In this document: positions 36,538 through 45,961 of the stretch, one piece after another
Layout of the letters: each line of letters begins with the position of its first letter
Position numbering within the stretch: position 1 is the stretch's first letter
The notes under the pieces: generated by a model
What the model was told of the DNA's origin: nothing
The model's database searches: none
What the model saw: only the letters and a program-made list of their open reading frames with translations
Made by a program: the position numbers and the translations under genes
From: Mucilaginibacter sp. L196
GTDB taxonomy: Bacteria; Bacteroidota; Bacteroidia; Sphingobacteriales; Sphingobacteriaceae
Length of the DNA: 64,000 nt
NCBI RefSeq assembly: GCF_009765905.1
Contig: NZ_LMUO01000009.1
Span: forward strand, 756,252 to 820,251
Direction: 5' to 3'

Positions 36538-36672
36538 TAAATTGTCGCGCGACTCAATGAAGTTTCGCCAACGTTAAGGGGTGAGTAAACTTTTCAACAA
36601 AATCAACCCAACTTTTCACCCAACAAAATCAACCAAAAAGCGTTAGCTTTGAGTTAACCAACCATTATAGCC

Positions 36673-37686
36673 ATGAAATTAGTATCCTACAAAACCGAAG
36701 ACCGGGAGCACCTTGGTATTTACATAAACGGGCATATTTATAATTTAAACTCCTGTGATAAGCTGATACCCGATAACATGAGCGGGTTTTTGTGGGGTGG
36801 TGATGAGCTGATGGAGCGTGCACAAAAAGTAAATACCGCTATCAGCGCTGGGAAACTTGAAGCCCGCGAAGAACTGTTTTTCGAGTTGATAGCACCTGTG
36901 CCGCACCCCACATCGTGCCGGGATGGTTACGCCTTCCGTCAGCATGTGGAAACTGCCCGCCGCAACAGAGGAGTGGGGATGATAGCCGAGTTCGACCAGT
37001 ACCCGATATTTTATTTCACCAACCATAACGCAATACAGGGCCCCGGCGAAATTGAGTGTATGCCCGATCATTTTCAGCAGTTGGATTTTGAGCTGGAAGT
37101 TGCCGTGGTACTCAATAAAAAAGGTAAAAATATCCGTGCCGCCGAGGCGGATAGCTTCATCGCCGGATATATGATTATGAATGATATGAGCGCCCGTACC
37201 CTGCAAATGGAGGAAATGCTGCTCAACCTTGGTCCGGCTAAGGGCAAAGATTTTTCTACCGTTATTGGTCCGTGGTTGGTAACACCGGATGAGTTGGAAG
37301 CTTACAAAGTGCCAACCAAAGCGGGCCACATCGGTAATAGCTATAATTTAAAAATGATATGCCATGTAAACGGCAAGCAAATTTCCGCAGGCACGATGGC
37401 GGATATGGACTGGACGTTTGCTGAGATCATCGAGCGCTGCGCCTATGGCTGCGATGTTTTTCCGGGCGATGTCATCGGCTCCGGCACAGTAGGCACCGGT
37501 TGCTTCCTGGAGCTGAACGGTACAGGCAAATTAAACAACCCCAACTACCAACCCCAATGGCTGCAACCTAATGATTTGGTTGAGTTGGAAGTTACGGGCT
37601 TAGGCATGCTGGGCAATATCATTAAACAATCGGATAGTGATTTTTCGATATTGGAGTTGAAAAAGAAACAGCTAATTGAACTGTAA
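36673..37686 (+). CDS. fahA: Fumarylacetoacetate hydrolase family protein
   Basis: A 337-residue protein of the FAH fold. QLDFELEVAVVL supplies the metal-binding Glu pair and MNDMSARTLQ, FSTVIGPWLVT and MADMDWTFAEII the rest of the active site; GTVGTGCFLELNG is the conserved tail. It should split fumarylacetoacetate to fumarate and acetoacetate. It is divergent from hmgA-hppD across a 719-base spacer, which completes the tyrosine catabolic set. The C-terminal half matches the FAH family; a related hydratase or isomerase activity cannot be excluded from sequence, but the context favours the tyrosine pathway. Confidence 0.87.
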   Translation: MKLVSYKTEDREHLGIYINGHIYNLNSCDKLIPDNMSGFLWGGDELMERAQKVNTAISAGKLEAREELFFELIAPVPHPTSCRDGYAFRQHVETARRNRGVGMIAEFDQYPIFYFTNHNAIQGPGEIECMPDHFQQLDFELEVAVVLNKKGKNIRAAEADSFIAGYMIMNDMSARTLQMEEMLLNLGPAKGKDFSTVIGPWLVTPDELEAYKVPTKAGHIGNSYNLKMICHVNGKQISAGTMADMDWTFAEIIERCAYGCDVFPGDVIGSGTVGTGCFLELNGTGKLNNPNYQPQWLQPNDLVELEVTGLGMLGNIIKQSDSDFSILELKKKQLIEL

Positions 37687-37688
37687 CC

Positions 37689-37770
37689 GTCATTGCGAGG
37701 TACGAAGCAATCTCTAAGCTGTACAAAGCGGACTTTCCTAAGTAGAGATTGCTTCGTACCTCGCAATGAC
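37689..37770. repeat. Dispersed inverted repeat, CATTGCGAGG family
   Basis: Arms GTCATTGCGAGGTACGAAGC and inverse; 3 bases after the fahA stop, so it may act as its terminator. Confidence 0.85.
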
Positions 37771-37945
37771 GCGAGAGGTGATGACCTACTTTGCGCTCGT
37801 CGGTAACGAGTGCTTAACTCTTTCCTCATTTGCAATGCGTGTCGCGATACAATAGCTACCCATTTTAAGCACTCGTTGCAAACGATCGCAATTGTGATGT
37901 TAAAATAATCAGAATGCATCACATTTATTGTTTTTAAAGGCCAAT

Positions 37946-38830
37946 TTACTTTGTCTTATAAGCAAGAGTATCTACTCTTTTAATAATATGACGAATATCG
38001 TCATAAGCATGTTCTTTCCATTCCGGACTATCTTTTAAATAACAAGTGATATGATCGAAACCATATCTGAAATTTGGTATTACTGTTACAGATTTAGATT
38101 CCAAAAAATAACCTGCAATAAAAACACCATCATCAACAACATCGACGCCTTTCCAATAGTGAATAGAAAATATAATATTATTTTTTAAATCTTCTACCTG
38201 AAGATATCGCTTGCCATCTGTTTGAAAATCGAACATGTTTGGCCTATATAGCGTCCAGTGGTTGTATGTGATATAACCAACCGTTTCTTCTTTTTGTAAA
38301 TCATCAAATTGAACAGAAACGTATATTCTATCGTCTTTAACGCCTAATGAAAGTAAACTGGTAGTGTCGCATGTGTTTGGTAAGTGCAGACTTACACCTT
38401 TTTCGAGTATTGTTTTGGGACAATAAAAGTTATACTGACCAACAAATATGTGTAACATACTGTCAGGATTAAATTTTATAGCTATACCAGGTATAAGCGG
38501 CAACCAATTCTTTTTAACATAGTTGAAATTAGGGGGCACCGGTGATAACTTATATAAAAGCGTTTTGTCATCAGATATTTTTTCGGGCGATAAGTCTCCT
38601 TTATAAAAATAGTTTTGCTCATATTGTTTCTGAGGAGACAAAAGCATATTCTTTATTTGCTGGTAATCTAAAATTAAGCCAATTACAACGCTAAAAGATA
38701 CTATCCACCCCCAAAACCTTTTGATAAAGCTCCATATTGGATTAACTTTTATCGTTTGAATCTCTGGCTTTTTTGTCGCTGTTTTATTTTTCTTCGTCGT
38801 TCTTCGTTTTTTATTTTTATTACCTCCCAT
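37946..38830 (-). CDS. Hypothetical single-pass membrane protein
   Basis: A 294-residue protein not recognised. The first 30 residues are very basic (KNKKRRTTKKNKTATKK), then one hydrophobic helix (WGWIVSFSVVIGLILDY, residues 40-56) and a long C-terminal region with scattered aromatic residues and cysteines (NFYCPKTIL, LPNTCDTTS). Orientation by the positive-inside rule places the tail in the periplasm. Codon use is somewhat AT-rich compared with neighbours. Flanked by repeats; no operon partners. Confidence 0.65.
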   Translation of the reverse strand: MGGNKNKKRRTTKKNKTATKKPEIQTIKVNPIWSFIKRFWGWIVSFSVVIGLILDYQQIKNMLLSPQKQYEQNYFYKGDLSPEKISDDKTLLYKLSPVPPNFNYVKKNWLPLIPGIAIKFNPDSMLHIFVGQYNFYCPKTILEKGVSLHLPNTCDTTSLLSLGVKDDRIYVSVQFDDLQKEETVGYITYNHWTLYRPNMFDFQTDGKRYLQVEDLKNNIIFSIHYWKGVDVVDDGVFIAGYFLESKSVTVIPNFRYGFDHITCYLKDSPEWKEHAYDDIRHIIKRVDTLAYKTK

Positions 38831-38970
38831 TAACTTTTGAAGTTAAGAAAGTATAACATAAAAAAAACCTTTGCTGAATCTCAGTCTCCGCAGGGGCTCT
38901 CGGAGAGTACCCTGCGGTATACAATATTATTTCAGCCTGCTGTCGGCATTTTCACCGCACCACTTCCAAT

Positions 38971-39330
38971 TCAATTTCTATCAATAAAAAACTGCTGACT
39001 CACAATCTTACCATCCTCAACCTTATAAACAGCTAGTTCTTTCACCTGCCGACTTTCGCCGCCTTTTGGGGTGATGTGCAACGAAAAAATTACACTAAAA
39101 TAGCTGCCTGAAGAAATTGCATCGGATACATTTACCTCATGTATTTCAGTATTGGCTAAGAAATCCTGTTCCCTTTGTATTAGTGCCGGTAACCCTTTTA
39201 CCGGTTCCGGGCCTGCAATGGGGTCAATACTGATGGCATTGTCGCTAAAAAGTTCGGTATAAGCATCCACAAATTGGCCGGCATTGCATAATTCAATAAG
39301 GCGGGATGCGATTGTTGTTATAGCTGTCAT
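38971..39330 (-). CDS. SnoaL/NTF2-like protein
   Basis: A 119-residue single-domain protein. ITTIASRLIELCNAGQFVDA is the leading helix, ELFSDNAISIDP and KGLPALIQREQDFLAN the pocket region, and YKVEDGKIVSQQFFID the closing strands of an NTF2-like fold. Such proteins bind or isomerise small hydrophobic ligands; no catalytic signature allows a more exact call. Alone on its strand, with a repeat before the next gene. Confidence 0.82.
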   Translation of the reverse strand: MTAITTIASRLIELCNAGQFVDAYTELFSDNAISIDPIAGPEPVKGLPALIQREQDFLANTEIHEVNVSDAISSGSYFSVIFSLHITPKGGESRQVKELAVYKVEDGKIVSQQFFIDRN

Positions 39331-39407
39331 TTTGATTATCTTTTATTTTTGATAGACTCCTTTATACGATGATAGTGTTAGGTTTAAACGAATATAATTA
39401 AAATTTT

Positions 39408-39504
39408 GTCATCCTGAATGGAGTGAAGAATCTTCTAAAAGCGACAAGCGGGCATGGAAGGCCGCTATGCATATCGAAGAAGATTCTTCGTTCCTCAGAA
39501 TGAC
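39408..39504. repeat. Dispersed inverted repeat, GTCATTCTGAG family
   Basis: GTCATCCTGAATGGAGTGAAGA at the left and the inverse AAGATTCTTCGTTCCTCAGAATGAC-like arm at right. Followed by a second inverted repeat GTCACCCTGAGCGTAGTCGA...CTACGCAGCATGAC (39528-39595). Confidence 0.72.
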
Positions 39505-39527
39505 AAATCGCTTTATGTGTAGTGGAT

Positions 39528-39595
39528 GTCACCCTGAGCGTAGTCGAAGGGTAGGCGCAGAGGCCCGCCCGCATGCTTCGACTACGCAGCATGAC
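39528..39595. repeat. Dispersed inverted repeat, GTCACCCTGAGCGTAGTCG type
   Basis: Left arm CCTGAGCGTAGTCGAAG and right arm CTTCGACTACGCAGCATGAC are inverted. Intergenic, adjacent to the previous repeat. Confidence 0.65.
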
Positions 39596-39651
39596 CACTT
39601 TTTTGATCTTCCGAACACCCATGGTAATTTCACCGTACCAATTAATCGCCC

Positions 39652-41301
39652 TTATTTCTCTATCAAATAAACCTTACCCAAAACCTCATCCCTCGTTGCC
39701 CTATTTATAAACTTCGGTAAAAGGTTTTCCTGCGGATAATCAGTAAAACTTTGTAGTATTTTAAATTGAGCATGGCTCTGCACCAAAATATCCATAGATG
39801 GCTGGGTTACATAAAATACCGCGCTATCAAGTGGTTTAAAGTTCTGGAACTGCTCCAAAGGGATAAAGTCGACGTGCTTTTGATTATAAAACTGGAAGAT
39901 ATTGTTCTCGGTGCGTAGCGAGTAAATATGCAGGTGGTTGAATTGAGGTTGATTCAAATAATCAGCAGCCGTTATTTGTCCTTTGTAAGCTGTTATTTGC
40001 TCATAAAATACCGTATTCAGATAGAAGTTCACAAATAGCACAATCGTACAGTTCAGCAGGAAAACCTTAATGTGGTTTACTTTTATTTTATAGCAGATGA
40101 GCCCAATTATCAACAAGGCGACTACAATATCTATATAAAACCAAAACTCCTTATCCGGACTCGAAAAATAGTTAATCAGCAAAACCAAAACCGGGAATGC
40201 CACAATATAAACCCACTGCCCAACCAATCTGAATGCGGTGCCAGCCTTGCTCAACTGTTTAAAACAATAAGGTGCTGCGATCACCGCGAACAACGGGAAA
40301 ATAGTATTGGTATAAAATGGCAACTGGAATTTCGACAGTGAAAACAACACCAGCAATAACAAACCACCGCACAGGGTATAATATTCTGTAAGTTTTTGTT
40401 TTTGGTAGATGCTTTTCAGGTTCTTAAACACCGCGTAATAAAATATAAGGCACCATGGCGCGAAGGCCCAAAGCAGGGTATGCACAAAGAAAAATACATC
40501 GCCCGATTTATGAGTGATGGGCCCCTTATTTACAAACCTGCCGAACTGGCTATCCCACAAAAACCATTTAATGCCCGATACATGGTGTATTCCAAATACC
40601 AGCTTCTCCGGGTGCATGTCAAACTGAATGTATAAAGCATACAACTCAGGCGAGATAAATACAATTATCAATACCGCTAAAGCCAGCCACTTAAAATTAA
40701 ACAGACTGGTAAATCTCCGCTCAAATAAAACCTGCCCCAGTAAACCGCCATAAATGGCTACCATTACAAACAGTCCTTTGGTCATTAAGGCGCAGGCGGT
40801 TAACAGGGCCGCTAATATTAAGTCGGAGAATTTATAACGCTCATGCAACCGTGCAACATGGTATATGCTACCGATAACAAAAGCCATCAGGTAAGGCTCG
40901 GCGCGCACATCGGTATTGCTCATAATGATGCTTAGCGACGTCATCAATATTAAAACAGCCATGGCTGCAACTTCGGTACCGTAATACCTTTTGCTGAACA
41001 GCCAGGTATACAGCACACTCAGCATAAAAAATAATAGCGCGGGCAAGCGGTAGGCCCATTGGCTTATGCCAAACAGTTTAAAGCTGCACATCACCATCCA
41101 AAATGGAAAATGCGGCTTATCCAGCCAATCCTGGTTATAGGTAAATAGCTCGAAAAATTCTTTTTTGTAGATGAGGTTTTTAGCGATGGAGGCGTACAAC
41201 CCGGGGTCATCGGTGAAGAATTTTACGTTGATGCCTGAAAAATTTACAATCAGCGCTAAAACAAACAATAATATGTAAAACGGCTTGTTTTGTACCTTCA
41301 T
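39652..41301 (-). CDS. ArnT/PMT-like family 39 glycosyltransferase (copy 1)
   Basis: A 549-residue membrane enzyme, started at MKVQNKPFYIL (ATG at 41301). About eleven hydrophobic helices cover the first 410 residues. TDDPGLYASIAKNL and SNTDVRAEPYLMAF supply the acidic residues of the GT-C fold, and LDKPHFPFWMVM is the conserved phrase. It uses a lipid-linked sugar donor and probably modifies lipid A or another envelope glycan. The C-terminal soluble part is poorly conserved. A paralogue with the same phrases lies at 49827-51551. Confidence 0.85.
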   Translation of the reverse strand: MKVQNKPFYILLFVLALIVNFSGINVKFFTDDPGLYASIAKNLIYKKEFFELFTYNQDWLDKPHFPFWMVMCSFKLFGISQWAYRLPALLFFMLSVLYTWLFSKRYYGTEVAAMAVLILMTSLSIIMSNTDVRAEPYLMAFVIGSIYHVARLHERYKFSDLILAALLTACALMTKGLFVMVAIYGGLLGQVLFERRFTSLFNFKWLALAVLIIVFISPELYALYIQFDMHPEKLVFGIHHVSGIKWFLWDSQFGRFVNKGPITHKSGDVFFFVHTLLWAFAPWCLIFYYAVFKNLKSIYQKQKLTEYYTLCGGLLLLVLFSLSKFQLPFYTNTIFPLFAVIAAPYCFKQLSKAGTAFRLVGQWVYIVAFPVLVLLINYFSSPDKEFWFYIDIVVALLIIGLICYKIKVNHIKVFLLNCTIVLFVNFYLNTVFYEQITAYKGQITAADYLNQPQFNHLHIYSLRTENNIFQFYNQKHVDFIPLEQFQNFKPLDSAVFYVTQPSMDILVQSHAQFKILQSFTDYPQENLLPKFINRATRDEVLGKVYLIEK

Positions 41302-41346
41302 GCAGCAAAGTAAATAATCTGCAGGCAAATATCCGAAAATAAAAAA

Positions 41347-41366
41347 CCCCTGCCTTGCGGCAGAGG
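41347..41366 (-). terminator. Terminator with no complete gene upstream
   Basis: CCTCTGCC-GCAA-GGCAGGGG (minus strand, one mismatch) is followed by a long T run. It lies just before copy 1 of the glycosyltransferase, 9 bases after the coding-like remnant at 41375. Confidence 0.6.
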
Positions 41367-41374
41367 TAAAAAAC

Positions 41375-41482
41375 TCACAACAATTGTTTAACCTTATTCA
41401 GGCTATTCCTAACTGCAATGTGGGTTTCCTTCAAATATTGTTCATAATTCGTGCCAATATTAATTTCAATATTAATGCTAAT
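41375..41482 (-). pseudogene. Possible remnant of a C-terminal coding segment
   Basis: The minus strand is open for about 36 codons up to a TGA (41377-41375), with the protein-like end NYEQYLKETHIAVRNSLNKV. There is no ATG in frame and a stop closes it upstream, so only the tail of a gene could remain. The adjacent terminator supports a former gene here. Family not recognised. Confidence 0.35.
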
Positions 41483-41569
41483 GCCATAATATTAAAATTT
41501 CTTACCGTTTCTGTAACAATAAGGCGCTAATCCTATCTTTACATTATAAATCATTTTATTTGTCTGATT

Positions 41570-42085
41570 ATGAAAACAACAATTCGCTTAAAGGCTGTAC
41601 TATTTTTAGTAGCGGCCTGTATGTTTACTGGTGCTGCGTTTGCACAAACTAAACCCATTGCCAGCCCACGCGATAGTGTAAGCGCAGTAGTCGCCGGCTC
41701 TACTATTGTTATCAATTATGGTAGCCCTTCTGTTAAAGGGCGCAAAATTTGGGATGGTTTAGTTCCATACAAAGCTGTTTGGCGCACCGGTGCTAACGAA
41801 GCAACCCGTTTTACAACCACCAAAGCTATCACCGTTGCAGGCAAAAGGTTACCTGCAGGTACTTATGGTTTCTTCGCTATTCCCGGCGAAAAAACATGGA
41901 CTATCATTTTTAATAGCGTAGCTAACCAATGGGGCGCGTTTAAGTATGATGCATCAAAAGATGTTTTACGTGTAACCGTAACCCCTGAACCGGCAACCAA
42001 ACACGAAAGATTGCTTTACACTATTGACGCCAATGGTTTCAGCCTGATTTGGGATGAGCTTGAAGTGCCTGTTAGCATAAAATAA
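41570..42085 (+). CDS. DUF2911 secreted protein
   Basis: A 171-residue protein with signal peptide (MFTGAAFAQ). NYGSPSVKGRKIWDGLVPY and VWRTGANEATRFTTT are the DUF2911 hallmark, then GTYGFFAIPGEKTWTIIF. These are periplasmic or outer-membrane-facing beta proteins of unknown role in Bacteroidetes. The start has its own AT-rich upstream region and it is followed by a hairpin terminator (42108-42143). Not part of a clear operon. Confidence 0.9.
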   Translation: MKTTIRLKAVLFLVAACMFTGAAFAQTKPIASPRDSVSAVVAGSTIVINYGSPSVKGRKIWDGLVPYKAVWRTGANEATRFTTTKAITVAGKRLPAGTYGFFAIPGEKTWTIIFNSVANQWGAFKYDASKDVLRVTVTPEPATKHERLLYTIDANGFSLIWDELEVPVSIK

Positions 42086-42107
42086 GCTATAAGTAACAAT
42101 TATATAT

Positions 42108-42143
42108 AAAAGCCATCAGGAGATAGTCCCGGTGGCTTTTTGC
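42108..42143 (+). terminator. Terminator after the DUF2911 gene
   Basis: AAAAGCCATC and GGTGGCTTTT pair around a short loop, ending in TTTTTGC. One internal mismatch. Confidence 0.75.
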
Positions 42144-42178
42144 TTTTCTGCGGATAATTTATCCGCTATATTTACCCC

Positions 42179-43294
42179 ATGCGCAAAAGGCCCCAAAGCA
42201 GCATTCTAAAGAAACGGATCATCGTTATAGCAATACTTGCTGTAGTATATTTCCTGTTGCAATGGCTCGAGACTTATCCTTTGGTTATTGAGCGCTATTA
42301 CTCAACCGGTATATACCCGGTAATTTGCCATATTTTTCACCCGGTATTTAACCTGTTCCCGTTTAGTGTTGGCGATATTTTATACCTTGTAGCCATTGCT
42401 TTCATCGTTTATTATCTAGTTAAACTGATACGTTTATTGTTTAAAAAGCAGTTTAAACCTGCCGGGATGTTGGCATTAGGAATCATCATCACCCTGCAAA
42501 TCGCCACCTTGAGTTTTTATTTTTTATGGGGATTGAATTACTTCCGCCCCTCAGCGGGGGAAAGACTAAAACTGGCAGATAGCGACTACACCACCCAACA
42601 ACTCTACAGCCTCACCCAAATGGCTATCGATAGCGCCAACGCCACCCGCGCGCGCGTTACTCCCGCCGATTTGCAGCAAGGTAATAAAGCCATCATCCAA
42701 ACAGCCATTAAAGCAGTGCTGGTAATGTCCGATAGTTCAAAAAATTTTTCAACGTATAGCCCGGATATTAAACTGTCATTATTTACACCTGTCATCAATT
42801 ACCTGGGCACATCGGGTTATTATAACCCTTTCACCACCGAATCGCAGATCAATTACCAAATGCCGGTATTCCTGCGGCCGTTTGTGGCTTGTCACGAGAT
42901 GTCGCATCAAATGGGTTACGGTGCGGAAGATGAAGCTAATTTTGTAGGCTTCCTAACCGGCATCAAATCAAACGACCGTCTATTGCGCTACTCCGCCTGG
43001 CACGAACTGGTTGACGAATGCATGGGCGATTTGCACATGCGCGATAGCACCCTTCAACTCCAACTAAAAAAACGCGTACTGCCCCAGGTACACCTCGATT
43101 TTGTTGCCGAACGCAATTACTGGATCTCGCACGAAAGCGCCATCGATGTAATAAGCAGCCTGTTTTACAACAATTTTTTAAAGGCGAACAACCAACCGCA
43201 CGGCCTGCAAACCTATAACCGCATGGTAAGGCTGGTAATGTCGTGGAAAAAAGGAGCGAGAAGCGAAGTGCCGGTACCAGTAGTCAGAAAATGA
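42179..43294 (+). CDS. DUF3810 putative membrane zinc metalloprotease
   Basis: A 371-residue protein. Three hydrophobic helices lie in the first 120 residues. The C-terminal part has CHEMSHQMGYGAEDEANFVGF, a HExxH-like zinc site with a downstream Glu (EDEANF) as third ligand. DUF3810 proteins are presumed inner-membrane metallopeptidases; substrate unknown. The upstream spacer of 35 bases follows the DUF2911 terminator. Long, ends just before a repeat-rich spacer. Confidence 0.9.
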   Translation: MRKRPQSSILKKRIIVIAILAVVYFLLQWLETYPLVIERYYSTGIYPVICHIFHPVFNLFPFSVGDILYLVAIAFIVYYLVKLIRLLFKKQFKPAGMLALGIIITLQIATLSFYFLWGLNYFRPSAGERLKLADSDYTTQQLYSLTQMAIDSANATRARVTPADLQQGNKAIIQTAIKAVLVMSDSSKNFSTYSPDIKLSLFTPVINYLGTSGYYNPFTTESQINYQMPVFLRPFVACHEMSHQMGYGAEDEANFVGFLTGIKSNDRLLRYSAWHELVDECMGDLHMRDSTLQLQLKKRVLPQVHLDFVAERNYWISHESAIDVISSLFYNNFLKANNQPHGLQTYNRMVRLVMSWKKGARSEVPVPVVRK

Positions 43295-43296
43295 AA

Positions 43297-43531
43297 AAAG
43301 GAAGCAAGGGCCTTGTGTGATTCCCGCTTTGGACAATGTAATTAAGTAACGAGGAAATAATTTTTCACCCTCTTTCCGGCCTGCCGGAGAGAGGGTCGAC
43401 CAGCGCAGCGTAGTCGGGGTGAGTCAACTGTGCGTCAGGTATTTGCGCTAATGTCGCTCGTGTAATTACGCACTCGGTCTTTGCTTCTCTCGACCACCCT
43501 CTCTCGCTGCGCGACAAAGAGGGTAAAAAGC
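43297..43531. repeat. Repeat-rich spacer (43295-43679)
   Basis: Holds GGAAGCAAGGGCCTTGTGTGATTCCCGC (shared in part with 49637-49674 and, inverted, 60071-60097) and two facing copies of the GAGAGGGTCGAC family (43366-43433 and 43487-43528). No gene is visible here apart from the start of the next one. Confidence 0.65.
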
Positions 43532-43679
43532 CTAATCATCATTGCTCCGCGTTCAGTCTGCATGAATGGCCTTACAGCAATGACACGTTGGTTTAGAATA
43601 GGCTAAAAGCCCCTCCCTCATGCTTCGACTACGCTCAGCATAACACCCTTAAAATATTTTGCTAATTTTGCTTCATTAC

Positions 43680-45089
43680 ATGAAACAACATCTACACCAC
43701 CCGGTATTCAAAATCATATCAAAAATAGCAGGCGAAACTAATTTACAAGCTTATGCTATTGGTGGCTTTGTACGCGATATTTTTTTAAAACGCCCATCAA
43801 AGGATATTGATATTGTGGTGATTGGCAACGGCATTGACTTTGCCGAAAAGGTTGCTAAAAAACTGAATGTAAAGCTGGCTGTGTTTAAAAATTTCGGCAC
43901 CGCACAATTAAAATACCAGGATTTGGAAATTGAATTTGTAGGTGCCCGCAAGGAATCCTATCGTTTAGATTCCCGAAAACCACTGGTTGAAAATGGCACT
44001 TTAGAAGACGACCAAAAACGCCGTGATTTCACCATAAATGCTTTGGCAATCTCCTTGCACCCGGATACTTATGGCGAGTTACTTGATCCCTTTGGCGGAA
44101 TGGCCGATATGGAGCAGAAATTAATCCGCACACCCTTAAACCCAGTGGAGACTTTTTCGGATGATCCGTTGCGGATGATGCGGGCTATTCGTTTTGCTTC
44201 GCAACTAAATTTCAGGATTGATGATATTGCCGTAGCTGCAATCAAAGCAAATACCGATAGGATCAGCATTGTATCGCAGGAACGGGTTACGGATGAGTTA
44301 AATAAGATCATTTTATCGCCTATACCATCTATCGGGTTTAATTATTTGTTTGATACAGGTTTGCTCCATAAGATTTTCCCACAAATGGTAACACTTTACG
44401 GGGTTGATTATATTGATGGTAAAGGCCATAAGGACAATTTTTATCATACCTTGCAGGTGTTGGATAACATTTGCACCACAACCGATGACCTTTGGCTGCG
44501 TTGGGCTGCCATATTGCACGATATTGCCAAACCTGCTACCAAACGTTTTGAACCAGGCCACGGCTGGACATTCCACGGTCATGAAGATAAAGGCGCACGC
44601 ATGGTGCCCAAGATATTCGCCCAGTTAAAGTTGCCGCTGAACGAAAAGATGAAGCAGGTGCAGAAACTGGTTCAATTGCACTTGAGGCCGATAGTTTTGT
44701 CGCAATCTATCGTGACGGATTCGGCGGTGAGGCGTTTGCTTTTTGAGGCAGGTGACGACATTGAAGGATTAATGCTGTTGTGTAAAGCAGACGTTACCAC
44801 CAAAAATGAATATAAAGTAAAAAAATATCGCCAGAATTTCGATCTCGTTCAACAAAAATTAAAAGATGTTGAGGAGCGCGATAATATGCGAAACTGGCAA
44901 CCACCCATTACTGGATTGGATATTATGCACTTATTTGGTATAAAAGAAGGTCGGGAAGTAGGAATAATTAAAAATCAGATCCGCGAAGCTATCCTGGAGG
45001 GGGAAATTCCAAACTCGCGCGAGGAGGCAATTGAGTACACAATTTTAAAAGGCACAGAAATTGGCTTAAAAGTTGTGGAAAGGATTTAA
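43680..45089 (+). CDS. tRNA nucleotidyltransferase (CCA-adding, with HD domain)
   Basis: A 469-residue class II polymerase beta-like enzyme, started at MKQHLHHPVFK. AIGGFVRDIFLKRPSKDIDI contains the GGxVRD turn and DxD metal pair. RRDFTINALA and the DDPLRMMRAIRFASQ helix follow. The middle HD domain has ILHDIAKP and HGHEDKGARM. It repairs or adds the CCA end; the tRNA in this window lacks an encoded CCA, which fits a need for it. The HD part may remove phosphate or act as phosphodiesterase. The start was chosen over an upstream TTG-type frame. Confidence 0.93.
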   Translation: MKQHLHHPVFKIISKIAGETNLQAYAIGGFVRDIFLKRPSKDIDIVVIGNGIDFAEKVAKKLNVKLAVFKNFGTAQLKYQDLEIEFVGARKESYRLDSRKPLVENGTLEDDQKRRDFTINALAISLHPDTYGELLDPFGGMADMEQKLIRTPLNPVETFSDDPLRMMRAIRFASQLNFRIDDIAVAAIKANTDRISIVSQERVTDELNKIILSPIPSIGFNYLFDTGLLHKIFPQMVTLYGVDYIDGKGHKDNFYHTLQVLDNICTTTDDLWLRWAAILHDIAKPATKRFEPGHGWTFHGHEDKGARMVPKIFAQLKLPLNEKMKQVQKLVQLHLRPIVLSQSIVTDSAVRRLLFEAGDDIEGLMLLCKADVTTKNEYKVKKYRQNFDLVQQKLKDVEERDNMRNWQPPITGLDIMHLFGIKEGREVGIIKNQIREAILEGEIPNSREEAIEYTILKGTEIGLKVVERI

Positions 45090-45214
45090 TGAATTTTTGA
45101 AACGATATTTTTACAGTTCATATTTAAAAAAAACTGTATATATCAAATCAAAGTTCGGGGATTAGAATAAAATTAAAATATTATTTTTGTTAGCTTAAAA
45201 TCTACTATATAAAA

Positions 45215-45868
45215 ATGGCACTATACAGGTTCAGGGTTACTTTTGAAGACTACGATGATGTAATGAGAGAGATTGATGTAAAATCAAATCAAACTTTCGA
45301 GGACCTTCATCGTGCTATTCACCAGTCAACAGGTTACAATCCCGAATATCCTTCGTCTTTCTACATCAGCAATGATCAATGGACCAAAGGCGAAGAGATT
45401 ACCTATTTACCAAACCAACGCAGGATTGATCGCGGGGTATCGTTAATGGATAAAGTGAAGCTGAGTAGCTTTATTGATGATCCGCACCAGAAATTTTACT
45501 ACACTTTTAATTTCGACCGCCCGTTTGATTTTCACGTGGAGCTGATGAAAATTATACTGGAAGATGCTAAAGGCGTTACCTATCCAGCTGTTATTAAATC
45601 AGTTGGCGAGGCACCTAAGCAATTCGGCAATGTAGTTAATGTGGCTGCGCAGCCCGCAACTGAAGAAGAAGGTGACTTTGACTTTTTGCACGAAGAACTT
45701 GGCTTTAATCCGGAAGATGCAGATGAATTAACCGGGGTACTGGATACTGAAGAAGAAGTTGGCGAAGTTGGCGTTCGTGGTGCTGATGATGAAGAAGAGG
45801 ACGAATTTGGCAGCGAGTTTTCTGATAACGAAGGTTTCGATGACGAAAAATCGCACGACGACTATTAA
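45215..45868 (+). CDS. PRiA4_ORF3-type (IS1096 passenger TnpR-like) protein
   Basis: A 217-residue protein. The first 130 residues match the family first seen on plasmid pRiA4b and as a passenger in IS1096: YRFRVTFEDYDDVMREIDVK, TFEDLHRAIHQSTG and FYYTFNFDRPFDFHVEL. The last 60 residues are highly acidic (DEEEDEFGSEF). No transposase or terminal repeats are near, so it is a chromosomal member in Bacteroidetes. Function unknown; the fold is related to small ligand or nucleic-acid binding domains. Separated from miaA by an inverted repeat. Confidence 0.85.
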   Translation: MALYRFRVTFEDYDDVMREIDVKSNQTFEDLHRAIHQSTGYNPEYPSSFYISNDQWTKGEEITYLPNQRRIDRGVSLMDKVKLSSFIDDPHQKFYYTFNFDRPFDFHVELMKIILEDAKGVTYPAVIKSVGEAPKQFGNVVNVAAQPATEEEGDFDFLHEELGFNPEDADELTGVLDTEEEVGEVGVRGADDEEEDEFGSEFSDNEGFDDEKSHDDY

Positions 45869-45869
45869 T

Positions 45870-45957
45870 TAGTCGATGGACCATAGTTTATAGTCCATAG
45901 CAAAGCTGCTGAAAAATAAAGGTATAAATTTTGCTATGGTCTATTGACCATCGACTA
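45870..45957. repeat. Imperfect inverted repeat TAGTCGATGGACCATAG
   Basis: Left arm TAGTCGATGGACCATAG with a nested TATAGTCCATAGCAAAGC and right arm GCTATGGTCTATTGACCATCGACTA. Fills the spacer before miaA; may be a MITE-like element or a hairpin. Confidence 0.6.
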
Positions 45958-45961
45958 GAAT

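Noticed and set aside
45215..45868. An intact IS1096-type insertion sequence
   Set aside because: Only the passenger-like protein is present, with no transposase and no terminal repeats.
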